Shown piece by piece: positions 11,761 to 22,085 of a stretch of DNA of 64,000 nt. The notes beneath the pieces were generated by a model. That model searched no databases and was not told the DNA's origin. It worked only from the letters and a program-made list of their open reading frames with translations. The stretch is from Paratinospora sagittata (lineage: Eukaryota > Streptophyta > Magnoliopsida > Ranunculales > Menispermaceae), in NCBI GenBank assembly GCA_035771175.1, contig CM069605.1:24320288-24384287 (forward strand). The letters are read 5' to 3'. The translations under genes and the position numbers were made by a program. Position 1 is the stretch's first letter, and each line of letters opens with the position of its first letter.

Positions 11761-12497
11761 CCAACACTTAGGACCAAACAACTTGCAATCACCTTATGTT
11801 GTGCCAATACTTTTTGAAAGTTAGTCTGTGTCAAAATGAATTTTGTTTTTCTAACCTTTCAAAGTATTTTCACTGATACCTATACGACTTTCATATTGAG
11901 TTTCAAATATATTTCTATCTTTGAAAATCTGTTTTTATATTGGTATCAACTCAAATTCTCAGCACTGATTCACATTTGGTATCAATCTTGCTGATGATAT
12001 AATTTGAGAAATAATTCAAGATATGCAGTTGTACTTTATTTTATATCCTAAGTATTATATTGAACTATATTAGTAGTTGCGTTAAACTACTGATCGTTGA
12101 ACCTAAAGTTTTCATACATATATTCTATATCTATTTTGAAAATTGTCTGTCTTTGATTTACACCAGTCCTCTGTTTTTAACGTCAATATTTGTTTGATAT
12201 ATTTTATCTTTCGATAAAGCACTAATTTTCATATCATATCATTCATGCTTTTCAAAACTGGACTTGAGCATTACCGAACATTGAAAGGTAACAGACAAAA
12301 GGTGTATTTCAACTTAGCATTACCTATTTCACATTTCATATCTTTGTAATGCTATGCACTGTGCTTAATGTAAAGTGTTCTATTGCGTTAGAACCACCCA
12401 ACATCTTAGTGTTGTAATGCTGGTATGTTTCTGGATTGAAACAACCAGGACAAGTGAAAGTAGTTCACTTGATGATTTTAGGATTGAAATCATATAG

Positions 12498-12846
12498 GTT
12501 TTCTCTGAGCCTGTAAAAGAGAAACTAGTTCATCCTCATCCTATAAAAGGATAGGTGTGTCCTTAACCTTAAAAAGGATAGGTTATCTCTTAGCCTTAAA
12601 AGAGAAATCGGTTGTTCCTTATCCCGCAAAAGGATCACGGTTCTTCCTTAGCCAGTAAAAGGAACATGGATTTTTTCTCATCCCAAAAAAAGGAAATTGG
12701 TTCTTCCTTAGCGATTAAAAGGAACATGGGTTTTTTCTAATCCCAAAAAAAGGAAAATGGTTCTTCCTTAGCCCGTTAAAGGATAGGTTTGCCTTTAACC
12801 TGTAAAAGGGCAGTTGTAATGGTTTGGTTCTCACCCGTAAGAGAAT
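12498..12846 (+). repeat. Tandem hairpin array, 5' LTR of H
   Basis: About twelve units of roughly 30-38 bases lie between the two TATA boxes, ten of them with clear complementary arms. In order the arms include TTCTCT/AGAGAA, ATCCT/AGGAT, TCCTT/AAGGA, TCTCT/AGAGA, TTCCTT/AAGGAA, GCCTTT/AAGGGC and TTCTC/GAGAA. The loop keeps a CC-N(1-2)-TAA-like core. Changes in one arm are matched in the other, which tandem duplication alone does not explain. Confidence 0.75.
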
Positions 12847-12912
12847 CAGTTAGTGGATTGAGTAAATCCTAATCAGGAGATTAGGTAGTGGACATAAGCT
12901 TGGTCGAACCAC

Positions 12913-12920
12913 TATAAATA
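12913..12920 (+). promoter_or_regulatory. Candidate TATA box 2, 5' LTR of H
   Basis: TATAAATA lies in the context CGAACCACTATAAATA, about 145 bases before the primer site. The same context occurs in solo LTR I (6343-6349) and reversed in C (49941-49947). In the 3' LTR of H it has been replaced by a duplicated fragment (18578-18630). Confidence 0.5.
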
Positions 12921-13066
12921 TGTGTGTCAAACGTTTGCAATTTAGTTTGTGTTCTAATTTGCATCATGTTCCAATACACTCATGTAAATCACTAAGTTAT
13001 TGGAAGATAATTTTAAAATTGACCATCGCACCCAATTCACCTTCCTTCTTGGGTGGGACCAACAAG

Positions 13067-13078
13067 TGGTATCAGAGC
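13067..13078 (+). promoter_or_regulatory. Primer binding site of element H (initiator Met tRNA)
   Basis: TGGTATCAGAGC begins two bases after the LTR end ACCAACA. It is complementary to the 3' end of plant initiator methionine tRNA and is the usual primer site of plant Copia elements and chromoviruses. Confidence 0.95.
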
Positions 13079-13407
13079 GGGTTCTCTGAAATTTGTCTAA
13101 CAACCTAGAGTTTAGATCCTATGGTCAATTTAGGGTTTGACTTTGGTGTTTTTGTATTTTGCATTTTTAGGATAGAAATCTCGCTGTCGCCTTGCCGTAA
13201 CCTCCTAGGTATGATTATTCCTTCGATCTTTTATCGAGATATTTCGTGTTTAATCATACTCTTTGGCGCATGACTCTATGTCATTCGTGCATTTAATGTA
13301 GACTTTGTTTTCGATGCCTATTAGCTTGCTCCATACGTTTTTCTTCTCACTTCACGAAATCGTTCCGCATTCATCTTCTTCGTTTCTTCTCCATCTTCAT
13401 CTCTTTA

Positions 13408-13887
13408 ATGGCGTCCAAAGCTCTTGAGTCTAGGAAAAGAGCTAGAATGGAAACATCTTCCACTTCCGGTGACTTTTCTCTATTGTCTTCTTCATCAGAT
13501 AGATCTGATGAATAATCCTTTTTGGAAATTGCTCCCAGGAAAAACCATGCATCGCCACTTCGTGCCGAAAAAACTCTGCCACCTCTTCCTGCTGCAACGT
13601 CTCTTAAGGAACAGTTTGCCAAGCTTAGTGATTCTCTAACCTCCAGCATTCAAGTTGTTTTAGATATGTTAAACGAGCACGAGAACAGACTGAAAGTGCT
13701 TGAAGCTAATGCAAAACATCATAGAGATCTGATGATGGCACTGTTTGAGGAAAATAAGGAATCCCAAGCTTTAATTGAAAAGGTTGTTTGTGTAAGCACC
13801 GCCACTCCCATGGCTCGCAGTACCAATAGCTTTTCTGATTGTCCTCGCTCTGATGTCTCTGCTCTGGTCTTTGCTAGGAATATCTAG
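13408..13887 (+). pseudogene. Coiled-coil ORF remnant inside element H
   Basis: One frame from ATG 13408 spans 159 codons and is interrupted by TAA at 13513-13515. It starts with a short basic segment (ESRKRARME) and a Ser-rich stretch. The part after the stop has a heptad-like LKEQFAKLSDSLTSSIQVVL region and LKVLEANAKHHRDLMMALFE, so a coiled coil is likely. It ends at TAG 13885-13887, after which the same frame continues with a basic KPRPKPRHVMPKF tail. I recognise no known domain. It is either a Gag/Env-like relic of the parental retroelement or a captured sequence. Confidence 0.5.
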
Positions 13888-15590
13888 AAACCTCGCCCCA
13901 AGCCCCGTCATGTTATGCCAAAATTTTCAAATTTTGTTTAACTTATCTTTTGGATTATTGTTTAAGAACTCTTCTATAATTCTCCTTTTGATGTTTATCC
14001 AAAATTTCTCTTATAATCTATCGTGTGTGTGTTTATTCTGTTTAAATCTCATGTTTCATTTTCACAATAAGTTCTGCACATTTCACTGCTATGATGCTTG
14101 CTTATGCTTTGCTATCTTTCTATCTTTCATTCATATTTTAATGCTTCACTATATTTGAATGATTGATCTACTTGAATTTGTGTGATTGCTATATTTCATA
14201 TTCATACTGCACACACTAATCACTGTTCACAATCTGCTTGATTTATGCTCTGATATGCTTGCTTCCATGTTTGCAAAATTATTCTCGAATATTTCTGTTG
14301 CATAACTATGTTGCTTGCTTGAACATGATTATCTGTCATCATACTAATGTTATCTTGTTCATATTTCCTGATAAACTGCATCATGATGAAATCCTATTAT
14401 GTCTAATGCAATTATTAGTTTATTGATGACATCTTTCTTAACCAGTCACATCTATCTTGAGTATCTGATATGCTTATCCCTGACTGTATGATAAATATCA
14501 TGATTATATAGTTATCTTGCATCTTATATATTATCATGATTATTTATGCTCATTTTGAACTAGTGATATCTGATCATCTGATGATCAGGTAACACAATAG
14601 CTAGGTTGTGCTTTAATACTTTATTTCTGCCTATGCTAGTTCATATCATGATCATGCTTGCTTTGCACTTAGAATATCTTATCTATGCATGATTCATGCG
14701 TTTGCAAGTATATATAAGCCATGTCCACAACTCTGTATCATACGCCTATATCTTGAACAGAGTTGTGCCTACACTCATGATTAGTATCCTTTGGCATTAT
14801 TCTTTCAACGATTTCCTGATGTTGATGCATCATCTGCTTCATACTATATCATGTTTGCATCAAACTCATAGATATCTGATTTCTAATGAGCACGTACCCT
14901 TCCAAATGCTCTCTCATTAGAATCAGTGTATTAATCATTCTAGGTCATGCTTCAATTGAAATTTTATGCCTAGAATAGAAGAATGAATGTATGTTGTTGC
15001 TTGACTGATATCTATATATATTTCAGCATATATTCAGTGTGTTTAGACTTTGATATTCATCGTATATATCTTCTTATGTCTAAACTATGGAAAGTTTATA
15101 ATTTTCCATTTCACATGCCATTGATATTGCTCTTTAATATTATATTTCGTATACATCAATTGACTGTGATTTTTGATATCTAATAGATGGTCATGCACTT
15201 CAACTATATACTCTGCATCTTATTAGAATCATAATAACTAGGCCCTGCTATATCATAAATTTTTTGCCTATGCTATAAGTATGCTTGTGCTTGTTCATTT
15301 AGATATCTTAAAGCATACTCTGTGTTTGGTCTGGTTTAATTATCGAATTTATATTTATGCCAAACACTAAGGAGAAAAATTGCCCACGATTAAAAATTCT
15401 TTATGAATTTATTTTTCGGCAATTCTTTCTCGATCCCTCTGACTCCGATTCTCAGCTACGTTTTTGTGAAATTTTTTCCAATATTAATAGCCTATGAATA
15501 AGTCACTATATTTCTCACTGTGCTTAAAAACAGGATCCTTCTCTCACGTGATAGTAGACCTTATGCATTCTCACGTACCTAACTATGACA
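13888..15590 (+). other. Non-coding AT-rich internal region of element H
   Basis: About 1.7 kb without a supported gene. It is pyrimidine- and AT-rich, with many TGATATCTGAT / ATCATGAT-like words. Several short ORFs (for example 13853-14158 and 14983-15183) are rich in Leu, Ile, Phe and Cys, as expected from random T-rich sequence. It occupies the place where gag-pol would sit in an autonomous relative. Confidence 0.6.
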
Positions 15591-15624
15591 CGATGTCATA
15601 AATCATCTTGAGGGTGAATGCACA

Positions 15625-15842
15625 AAGTAAGGGGGAGTCTCCATGTAAGGGGGAGCTTCACTACTCTACTCATCCCGAGGGCTGGTCTTAGTCCCTCTTT
15701 CTTCACTTTTTGATGATATCAAAATGGGGAGAAGAAAAATAAAGAAGAATAAAGGGGAGAAGAAAAATAAGGAGAAATAGTTCAAGGGAAAACCTTTTTG
15801 CTTAATTTTTCGATTTGCTTTTATCATGAAAAAGGGGGAGAT
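15625..15842 (+). promoter_or_regulatory. Multiplied polypurine tracts and 3' PPT of element H
   Basis: The true PPT GAAAAAGGGGGAGATT (15828-15842) touches the 3' LTR. Upstream are two TAAGGGGGAG copies (near 15628 and 15646) and a 25-base tandem repeat of GGGGAGAAGAAAAATAA (about 15725-15775). Multiplied polypurine tracts upstream of the 3' LTR are a known feature of Sireviruses, which supports that assignment. Confidence 0.7.
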
Positions 15843-18766
15843 TATTAACCTATATGGTTCATCCTTAGCACATCCCTAAAGTATACTTAATGAAGTATAT
15901 GTCGATGATCACAATCAACGTATTTTTCGGTGCTAACGAACGTTTATCAAGAACTTATCTCTGCACCAAAGGAAAAGCAAAAAGCCAAGGAATAACTCTA
16001 TCAAGGAAATCAAAGCTTACATCCAACGATCTAGCTCGTTTCAATGAATATACTTCAACGATTACATTCTGATTTCAAGATCGCTTCACTCGAACGTTTT
16101 GATCAAGCTTCAAGACTACATATCTCGATCAACGTTCAAGTCATTCAACTCCGAATTGCTCTCATTGAAGATCTCATAATGAAGAGTTGGATTTAACGGT
16201 TATGAGAATAAATACACAAAGGATTTAAGGTTTATCTTTCTCTAATCGTTATTGCTCAAAATAATTTTCAAAACCATGCATATATCATTTTCATATGTTT
16301 TCTAGATCTGCATGTTTTGATTTCATGTTTTTAACTATATTTCAAATGATTTAATACTATATATTTAATTTGAAATATGCAGAGTTTTTATTCGCATTTA
16401 TCGAATATTTTATCGCAAGTAAAAATTGTTTTCAAAGAATCTTTCAGGGCACTAATAAAATAGCAGCGCTCTCCTAAACTTGTTAAGTCGGGACGCTGAT
16501 AGGTCATTAGGACGCTGATAACGATCAAGGTTAAAATGAACTGATTAATCAGGACGCTTGTATAAGTCAACCTTTAAAGTTGTCAGGAAGCTGACTCAGC
16601 ATCGGCTCACTGAAAGATTTTTCAAAGGTTCTTCAAAGAATGTTTCTTTGAGGACGCTGATGGTTATAAGTTGATTAAACTATCAGAACGCTTTCTGAAT
16701 AGGAGCACCCTCACTTTTGGAAATCAACTTAATAACTTTCAGGACGCTGATTGTCCTTCAACGTGTGTGTTTTTAAATGTATTAACTTGCAGGACACTTA
16801 CATAGTAGTAGCGTCCTCATTTTATGTTTTTTATCCAGTAAGACGCTCACGTAATGTAGCGCCCTCATATTTTGTTATATGTTTTAAAAGCAGGACGCTT
16901 ACTCGGATAGTAGCACCCTCATGCACTTAATAGTTTTAAAACATAGCAAGACGCTAACTGTGCATTAGCGCCATCAAGGTTTAAGTCGTCTAAAGTCACA
17001 AGTAAGTCAGAACGCTTACGAGTTAGTACCGCCCTTACTTAAGTGTTCAGCAGGACGCTTATACGTTGTAAGCACCCTCAAGGAATAAAACGACAAAGTT
17101 AATATTATGCGTTAGGACACTAATTACGGAATTAGGACGCTAATTCAACTACCGTCACTGTTCAAATGAGTACACTACATCAGTTTACTTTTTCATAACA
17201 AATACTTGCACAGAGTCCTTTTCAGACCTATCAAAGATCGTCTCTGATACATGAAAGAAGTTCTTCAAAAGCTTTCCTCTTTCATGAAATCTGAAAAAAA
17301 CCAGAATGTTAGTGAAAATCACAGTTGTTATTTTCATATAACATTCTAGCTGTTGTGTGAAAATGTTCACATTATTTGAACTTCAAATGTCTGACGGCTA
17401 TGTCCCACTAAGTCTATAAATACCAACACTTAGGACCAAACAACTTGCCAATGTCTTTGTGTTATGCCAATACTTTTTGAAAGTTAGTCTGTGTCAAAAT
17501 GAATTTCATTTTTCTAATCTTTCAAAGTATTTTCACTGATACTTATACGATTTTCATATTGAGTTTCAAATATATTTCTATCTTTGAAAATTTGTTTTTA
17601 TATTGGTATCAACTCAAATTCTCAACACTGATTCACATTTGGTATCATTCTTGCTGATGATAGACTTTGAGAAAAAGTTCAAGATATACAGTTGTACTTG
17701 ATTTCATATCCTAAGTACTGTATTGAACTAGATCAGTAGTTGCGTTAAACTATTGATCGTTGAACCAAAAGTTTTCATACATATATTCTATATCTATTCT
17801 GAAAACTGTCAGTGTCTTTGATTTACACCAGTCCTTTGTTTTTAACGTCAATATTTGTTTGGTATATTTTATCTTTCGATAAAGCACTAATTTTCATATC
17901 ATATCATTCATGCCTTTCGAAACTGCACTTGAGCAATACCGAACATTGAAAGGTAAAGGACAAAAAGTGTATTTCAACTTAGCATTACCTATTTCACATT
18001 TCATATCTTTGTAATGCTATGCATTGTACTTAATGTAAAGTGTTCTACTGCGTTAGAACCACCCAACATCTTAGTGTTGTAATGCTGGTGTGTTTCTGGA
18101 TTGAAACAACCAGGACAAGTGAAAGTAGTTCACTTGATGATTTCAGGATTGAAATCATATAGGTTTTCTCTGAGACTATAAAAGAGAAACCGGTTCATCC
18201 TCATCCCGTAAACGGATAGGTGTGTCCTTAACCTTAAGAAGGATAGGTTATCTCTCAACCTTAAAAGAGAAATCGGTTGTTCTTTATCCCGCAAAAGGAT
18301 CACGGTTCTTCCTTAGCCAGTAAAAAGAACATGGATTTTTTCTCATCTCAAAAAAAGGAAATTGGTTCTTCTTTAGCCATTAAAAGGAACATGGGTTTTT
18401 CCTAATCCTGTAAAAAGAAAAATGGTTCATACTTAGCCCGTGAAAGGATAGGTTTGCCTTTAACCTATAAAAAGGCAGTTGTAACGGTTTGGTTCTCACC
18501 CATAAGAGAATCAGTTCGTGGATTGAGTAAATCCTAATCGGGAGATTAGGTAGTGGACGTAGGCTTGGCCGAACCACTAAGCTATTGGAAGATACACTCA
18601 TGTAAATCACTAAGCTATTGGAAGATACACTCAAACGTTTTCAATTTAGTTTGTGTTCTAATTTGCATCATGTTCCAATACACTCATGTAAATCACTAAG
18701 TTATTGGAAGATAATTTTAAAATTGACCATCGCACCCAATTCACCCCCTCTATGGTGGGACCAACA
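15843..18766 (+). repeat. 3' LTR of element H
   Basis: This 2924 bp LTR has the same architecture as the 5' LTR. Its first bases read TATTAACC, so the terminal TG has become TA. The GGACGCT array lies at about 16440-17110, TATA box 1 at 17415-17422 and the hairpin array at about 18174-18511. The second TATA region is lost: after CGAACCACTA the sequence has two copies of an AAGCTATTGGAAGATACACTCA-like fragment (18578-18630). Obvious divergence from the 5' LTR indicates an old insertion. Confidence 0.85.
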
Positions 18767-18778
18767 AGTTCAACTTCT

Positions 18779-19312
18779 TCACCGCCAAAATGCTCTTTGT
18801 TCAAGCTCAACGGGAAGATGGCATGGCTTTCCAAACACCAAACGGTAAAGGGAGATCCCAAATGGAGTTTTGTCTGCCGAACGATACGCCCACAATGCAT
18901 CATCTAAGTTTGTGCCCCAATTCTTCATATTGATGTTTACTGTCTTCTCCAGAATTTGCTTCACCTCCCTATTTGAGATTTCTGTTTGGCCATTTGACTG
19001 TGAATGGTAGGGAAGGGAAATTTTGTGCTTGACTCCATACTTAGTAAGGAGTGAATTGAACAATTTATTGCAGAAGTGTGACCCTTCATCACTAATGATT
19101 GCTCTAGGGGTACCAAATCTAGTGAATATGTTCTTCTGAAGAAACTTGAGTACCACCCTAGCATCATTAGCCTTTGTAGTTATGGCTTCTACCCACTTTG
19201 ACACATAGTCCACTGCCAACAAGATGTAGGTCTTGCCCAAAGAAGATGGGAATGGTCCCATGAAATCAATACCCCACACATCAAACAACTCGACCTCCAT
19301 GATAGGAGTCAT
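18779..19312 (-). pseudogene. Athila integrase catalytic core, element B
   Basis: The frame shows the three acidic residues of an rve integrase core: Asp in [13 protein letters not shown], Asp in [10 protein letters not shown] and Glu in [31 protein letters not shown] and PCHLPVELE follow, as in other Athila copies. Integrase would insert the cDNA in the nucleus. The N-terminal zinc domain is in the adjacent block at 19325-19915, and the region downstream is cut by element H at 18771. Confidence 0.85.
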
Positions 19313-19324
19313 GAGAAGTTCTTG

Positions 19325-20231
19325 TCACCTAAAGATGTTACCAAGCCTTTGGCACTTATCACAAGTCTTCACAAAAGTGTAGCAATCCCGAAAGATAGTA
19401 GGCCAGTAGAATCCGCTTTGTAACACCTTGAATGTCGTTCGTGTAGCCATGAAATGACCACCATATGGAGATGAATGACACTCATGAATTATGGCTTGAG
19501 TCTTTGTCTCTCGAATGCATCTCCTTACAACTTGATCATTGCATTGCTTGAACAATAAGGGATCATCCCACATGAAGAACTTCACGTCATGCAAGAACTT
19601 TTTCTTCTTGGCATAAGACAAATCTGGAGGTAACACTCCACTAATTTTGTAATTGAAAAAATCTGCAAACCATGGAAGATTGGCCTTTACTCCATAAAGT
19701 TGTTCGTCCGAGAAGAGTTCATGAATTGGACATCCATCTTCTTTTTCTTCATGTTGCAGCCTTGATAAGTGATATGCAACCACATTTTCACTCCCCTTCT
19801 TATCCTTGATCTCAAGATCAAACTCTTGGAGTAATAATATCCATCTGATAAATCTGGACTTGGCATCTTTCTTGGTAACCAAATACCCGTATAGCCACAT
19901 GGTCAGTATAAACAATCAACTTCGACCCAATTATGTAAGATCGGAACTTGTCACAAGCAAACACAACTACAAGTAGTTCCTTTTCCATTGTTGTGTAGTT
20001 TTGTTGGGCATCATCAAGAGTACAACTTGCATAGTAGATTGCCCCAAACAACTTCTCTCTTCTTTGGCCAAGCACCGCCCCAACGGCATAGTCGCTTGCA
20101 TCACACATGATCTCAAAAGGCTCTTCCCAATTAGGTACCATCATGATGGGAGCTGAAATAAGTGCTTTCTTCAGGTGATCAAAAGCTCGTATACATGCTT
20201 CATCAAAGATAAATGGCACATCCTTCTCCAA
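19325..20231 (-). pseudogene. RNase H and integrase zinc domain, element B
   Basis: Two overlapping frames (19818-20231 and 19325-19915) give RNase H (MCDASDYAVGAVLGQ, NYTTMEKELLVVVFA, YTDHVAI) and then the linker and HHCC zinc-binding motif ([15 protein letters not shown] through [10 protein letters not shown]). A frameshift separates them near 19880. RNase H would degrade the RNA of the RNA:DNA hybrid. Confidence 0.8.
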
Positions 20232-20247
20232 AAGATTACAAAGAGGC

Positions 20248-21261
20248 TTAGTAATCTTGGAGAAGTCCTTGATTAACTGTCTTTAAAAATCCAGTTTGTC
20301 CAAGAAAATTTCTTATACCCTTGACATTGGTTGGATGCATAAGTTTCTCAATTGCCACAATCTTAGCTCTGTCGACCTCCAACCCTTTGGAAGAAACTCG
20401 ATGTACCAAAAATATGCCTTCTTGTACCATAAAATGGCACTTCTCCTAATTGAGGACAAGGTTCTTCTCCTCACATCTCTGTAACACAAGTGAAAGATTC
20501 TTCAAGTAATGATCAAAAGAAGACCCAAAAACAAAGAAATCATCCATGAAGACCTCCATCACTTCCTCAATCAAGTCAACAAATATGGTCATCATGCATC
20601 TCTAAAAAGTGGCTAGAGCATTGCACAACTTAAAGGGCATCATCCTAAAAGCAAAAGTGCCAGTCTTATCTTGGTCCTCTGGAGCAATGGCAATCTGATT
20701 ATACCCAAAATATCCCTTAAGGAAACAATAGTACTCAAACCCTGCCAAACGGTCCAGCATCTTATCAATGAAGGGTGATGGAAAATGATCTTTTCTGGTG
20801 GCCTTATTTAACTTTCTGTAATCGATGCACACCCTCCAACCAGTAACTATACGTGAGGAGATCATTTCATCTTTTTAATTCTTGATCACTGTGATACCTC
20901 CTTTCTTAGGTACAACATGTATAGGGCTTACCCATGATGAATCAGATATGGCATAAATGATGCCTGCCTTGAGCCATTTCAGAATCTCAGCCTTGACCAC
21001 TTCTTTCATTACAGGATTCAACCTCCTCTGATGTTCCACTATAGGCTTGTATGAGTCCTCCATGGGTATCTTGTGCATGCAAATAAATGGACTGATCCCC
21101 TTTATGTCTGCAATTGTCCACCCAATAGCGGATTTGTGCTCCCTTAAGATCCTCAACAACATTTCCTCTTGAACACTAGACCAGGTGGATGAAATAATCA
21201 CTAGAAATGTATCATCCTTGCCCAAAAAGGCATATCTGAGATGATCTGGAAGAGGCTTCAA
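20248..21261 (-). pseudogene. Reverse transcriptase, element B
   Basis: On the minus strand this runs from the RT N-terminal region (20875-21261: PLPDHLRYAFLG, RLNPVMKEVVKAEILKWLKAG, WVSPIHVVPKKGG) through [16 protein letters not shown] and the palm to the thumb (GIFLVHRVSSKGLEVD, 20248-20430). There is a frame break near 20870 and a deletion within the fingers/palm (EDQDKTGTFAFRMMPF, where D has a longer stretch). The catalytic MDD region near 20540-20560 is out of the long frames. Not functional. Confidence 0.8.
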
Positions 21262-21336
21262 CTCTGGCTTGGAGACACTTGACTCAATAGAATATGAAGA
21301 TGCAACACTGATATTTTCAAACTTAGCTTGAGAAGA

Positions 21337-22052
21337 CTAAGCTGTTTGCGAATCCAAAGCCCTTATGATCTGATTTTCTTCAACGCCATCATTTGTTCCA
21401 TTTACTAGTGAATGCACCAAACATCTCTCCAAGGGATCTACTGGTGATGTCTTCATTCTTACCTCTTGAATACATCTCTCAACAATGTCCACTCTATAAC
21501 ATGAGCTCTTCTCTGCTGGAAATCTCAAGGATTTGTAGATATTGAAGACAACCTCTTCATCATTAATTCGCAAAGTGAGTACTCCCTTATGCATATCAAT
21601 TAAGGCTCGACTAGTAGCAAGGAAAGGTCTTCCAAGAATGAGTGAAATCTCGTCATCTTCCTCCATGTCAAGTATTACAAAATCAACGGGAAAGATAAAT
21701 TTGTCCACTTTCACCAATACATCTTCAATAATGCCTCTTGGATATGTGATAGACTGATTCACCAATTGCAATGATATTGTGGAAGCTTCGCTTCACCCAA
21801 CCCGAGCTTCCTGAAAACAGACAAGGGCATTAAGTTAATGCTAGCACCCAAATCACATAATATTTTATCAAATGAAGAACTACCAATAACACAAGGGATA
21901 GTAAAAATCCCTGGATCTTTGAGCTTCTGGGGCAACTTCTTCTGCAAAATGGCACTACACTCCTCAGTGAGTTTGACAGTTTCAAACTCTTCCAGCTTCC
22001 TCTTCTTAGACATCACGTCCTTCATGAACTTGGCATAGTTGGGCATCTGCAA
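21337..22052 (-). pseudogene. Aspartic protease, element B
   Basis: The frame at 21759-22052 carries KKRKLEEFETVKLTEE and the active site ILCDLGASINLMPLSVF. The frame at 21337-21771 continues with FILGRPFLATS-type sequence (VILDMEEDDEISLILGRPF). A one-base frameshift at about 21765 divides them. The arrangement matches the protease of element A. Confidence 0.8.
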
Positions 22053-22085
22053 AAGGTATGTTGATGTGGATTTTCTTAAAAATAT

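Larger units (their letters stand above)
10169..13064 (+). repeat. 5' LTR of element H
   Basis: This 2896 bp LTR runs from TGTTAACC to GGGACCAACA. In order it holds the GGACGCT/AGCGCCC array (about 10760-11450), a TATAAATA box (11753-11760), a long middle section, the hairpin array (12498-12846) and a second TATAAATA (12913-12920). Either TATA box could define the start of R. No coding sequence is supported; the ORF at 10138-10512 is a chance frame crossing the LTR boundary. Confidence 0.85.
10169..18766 (+). mobile_element. Complete non-autonomous Copia/Sirevirus-like element H
   Basis: The element is 8598 bp with LTRs at 10169-13064 and 15843-18766 and an internal region of only 2778 bp. 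It has an initiator-Met tRNA primer site at 13067-13078 and a polypurine tract directly before the 3' LTR. Flanks are AGTTT (10164-10168) and AGTTC (18767-18771). The sibling sequence at 63021-63060 shows the uninterrupted target, which confirms the insertion into element B. No protease, RT or integrase is present, only a short coiled-coil ORF remnant, so it fits the definition of a LARD. The Copia/Sirevirus assignment is inferred from the TG...ACCAACA ends, the primer site and the AAAGGGGGAGATT tract. Confidence 0.85.

Noticed and set aside
13853..15183. Several ORFs of 60-100 codons in the internal region of H.
   Set aside because: They are Leu/Ile/Phe/Cys-rich products of T-rich DNA, without domains or consistent starts.
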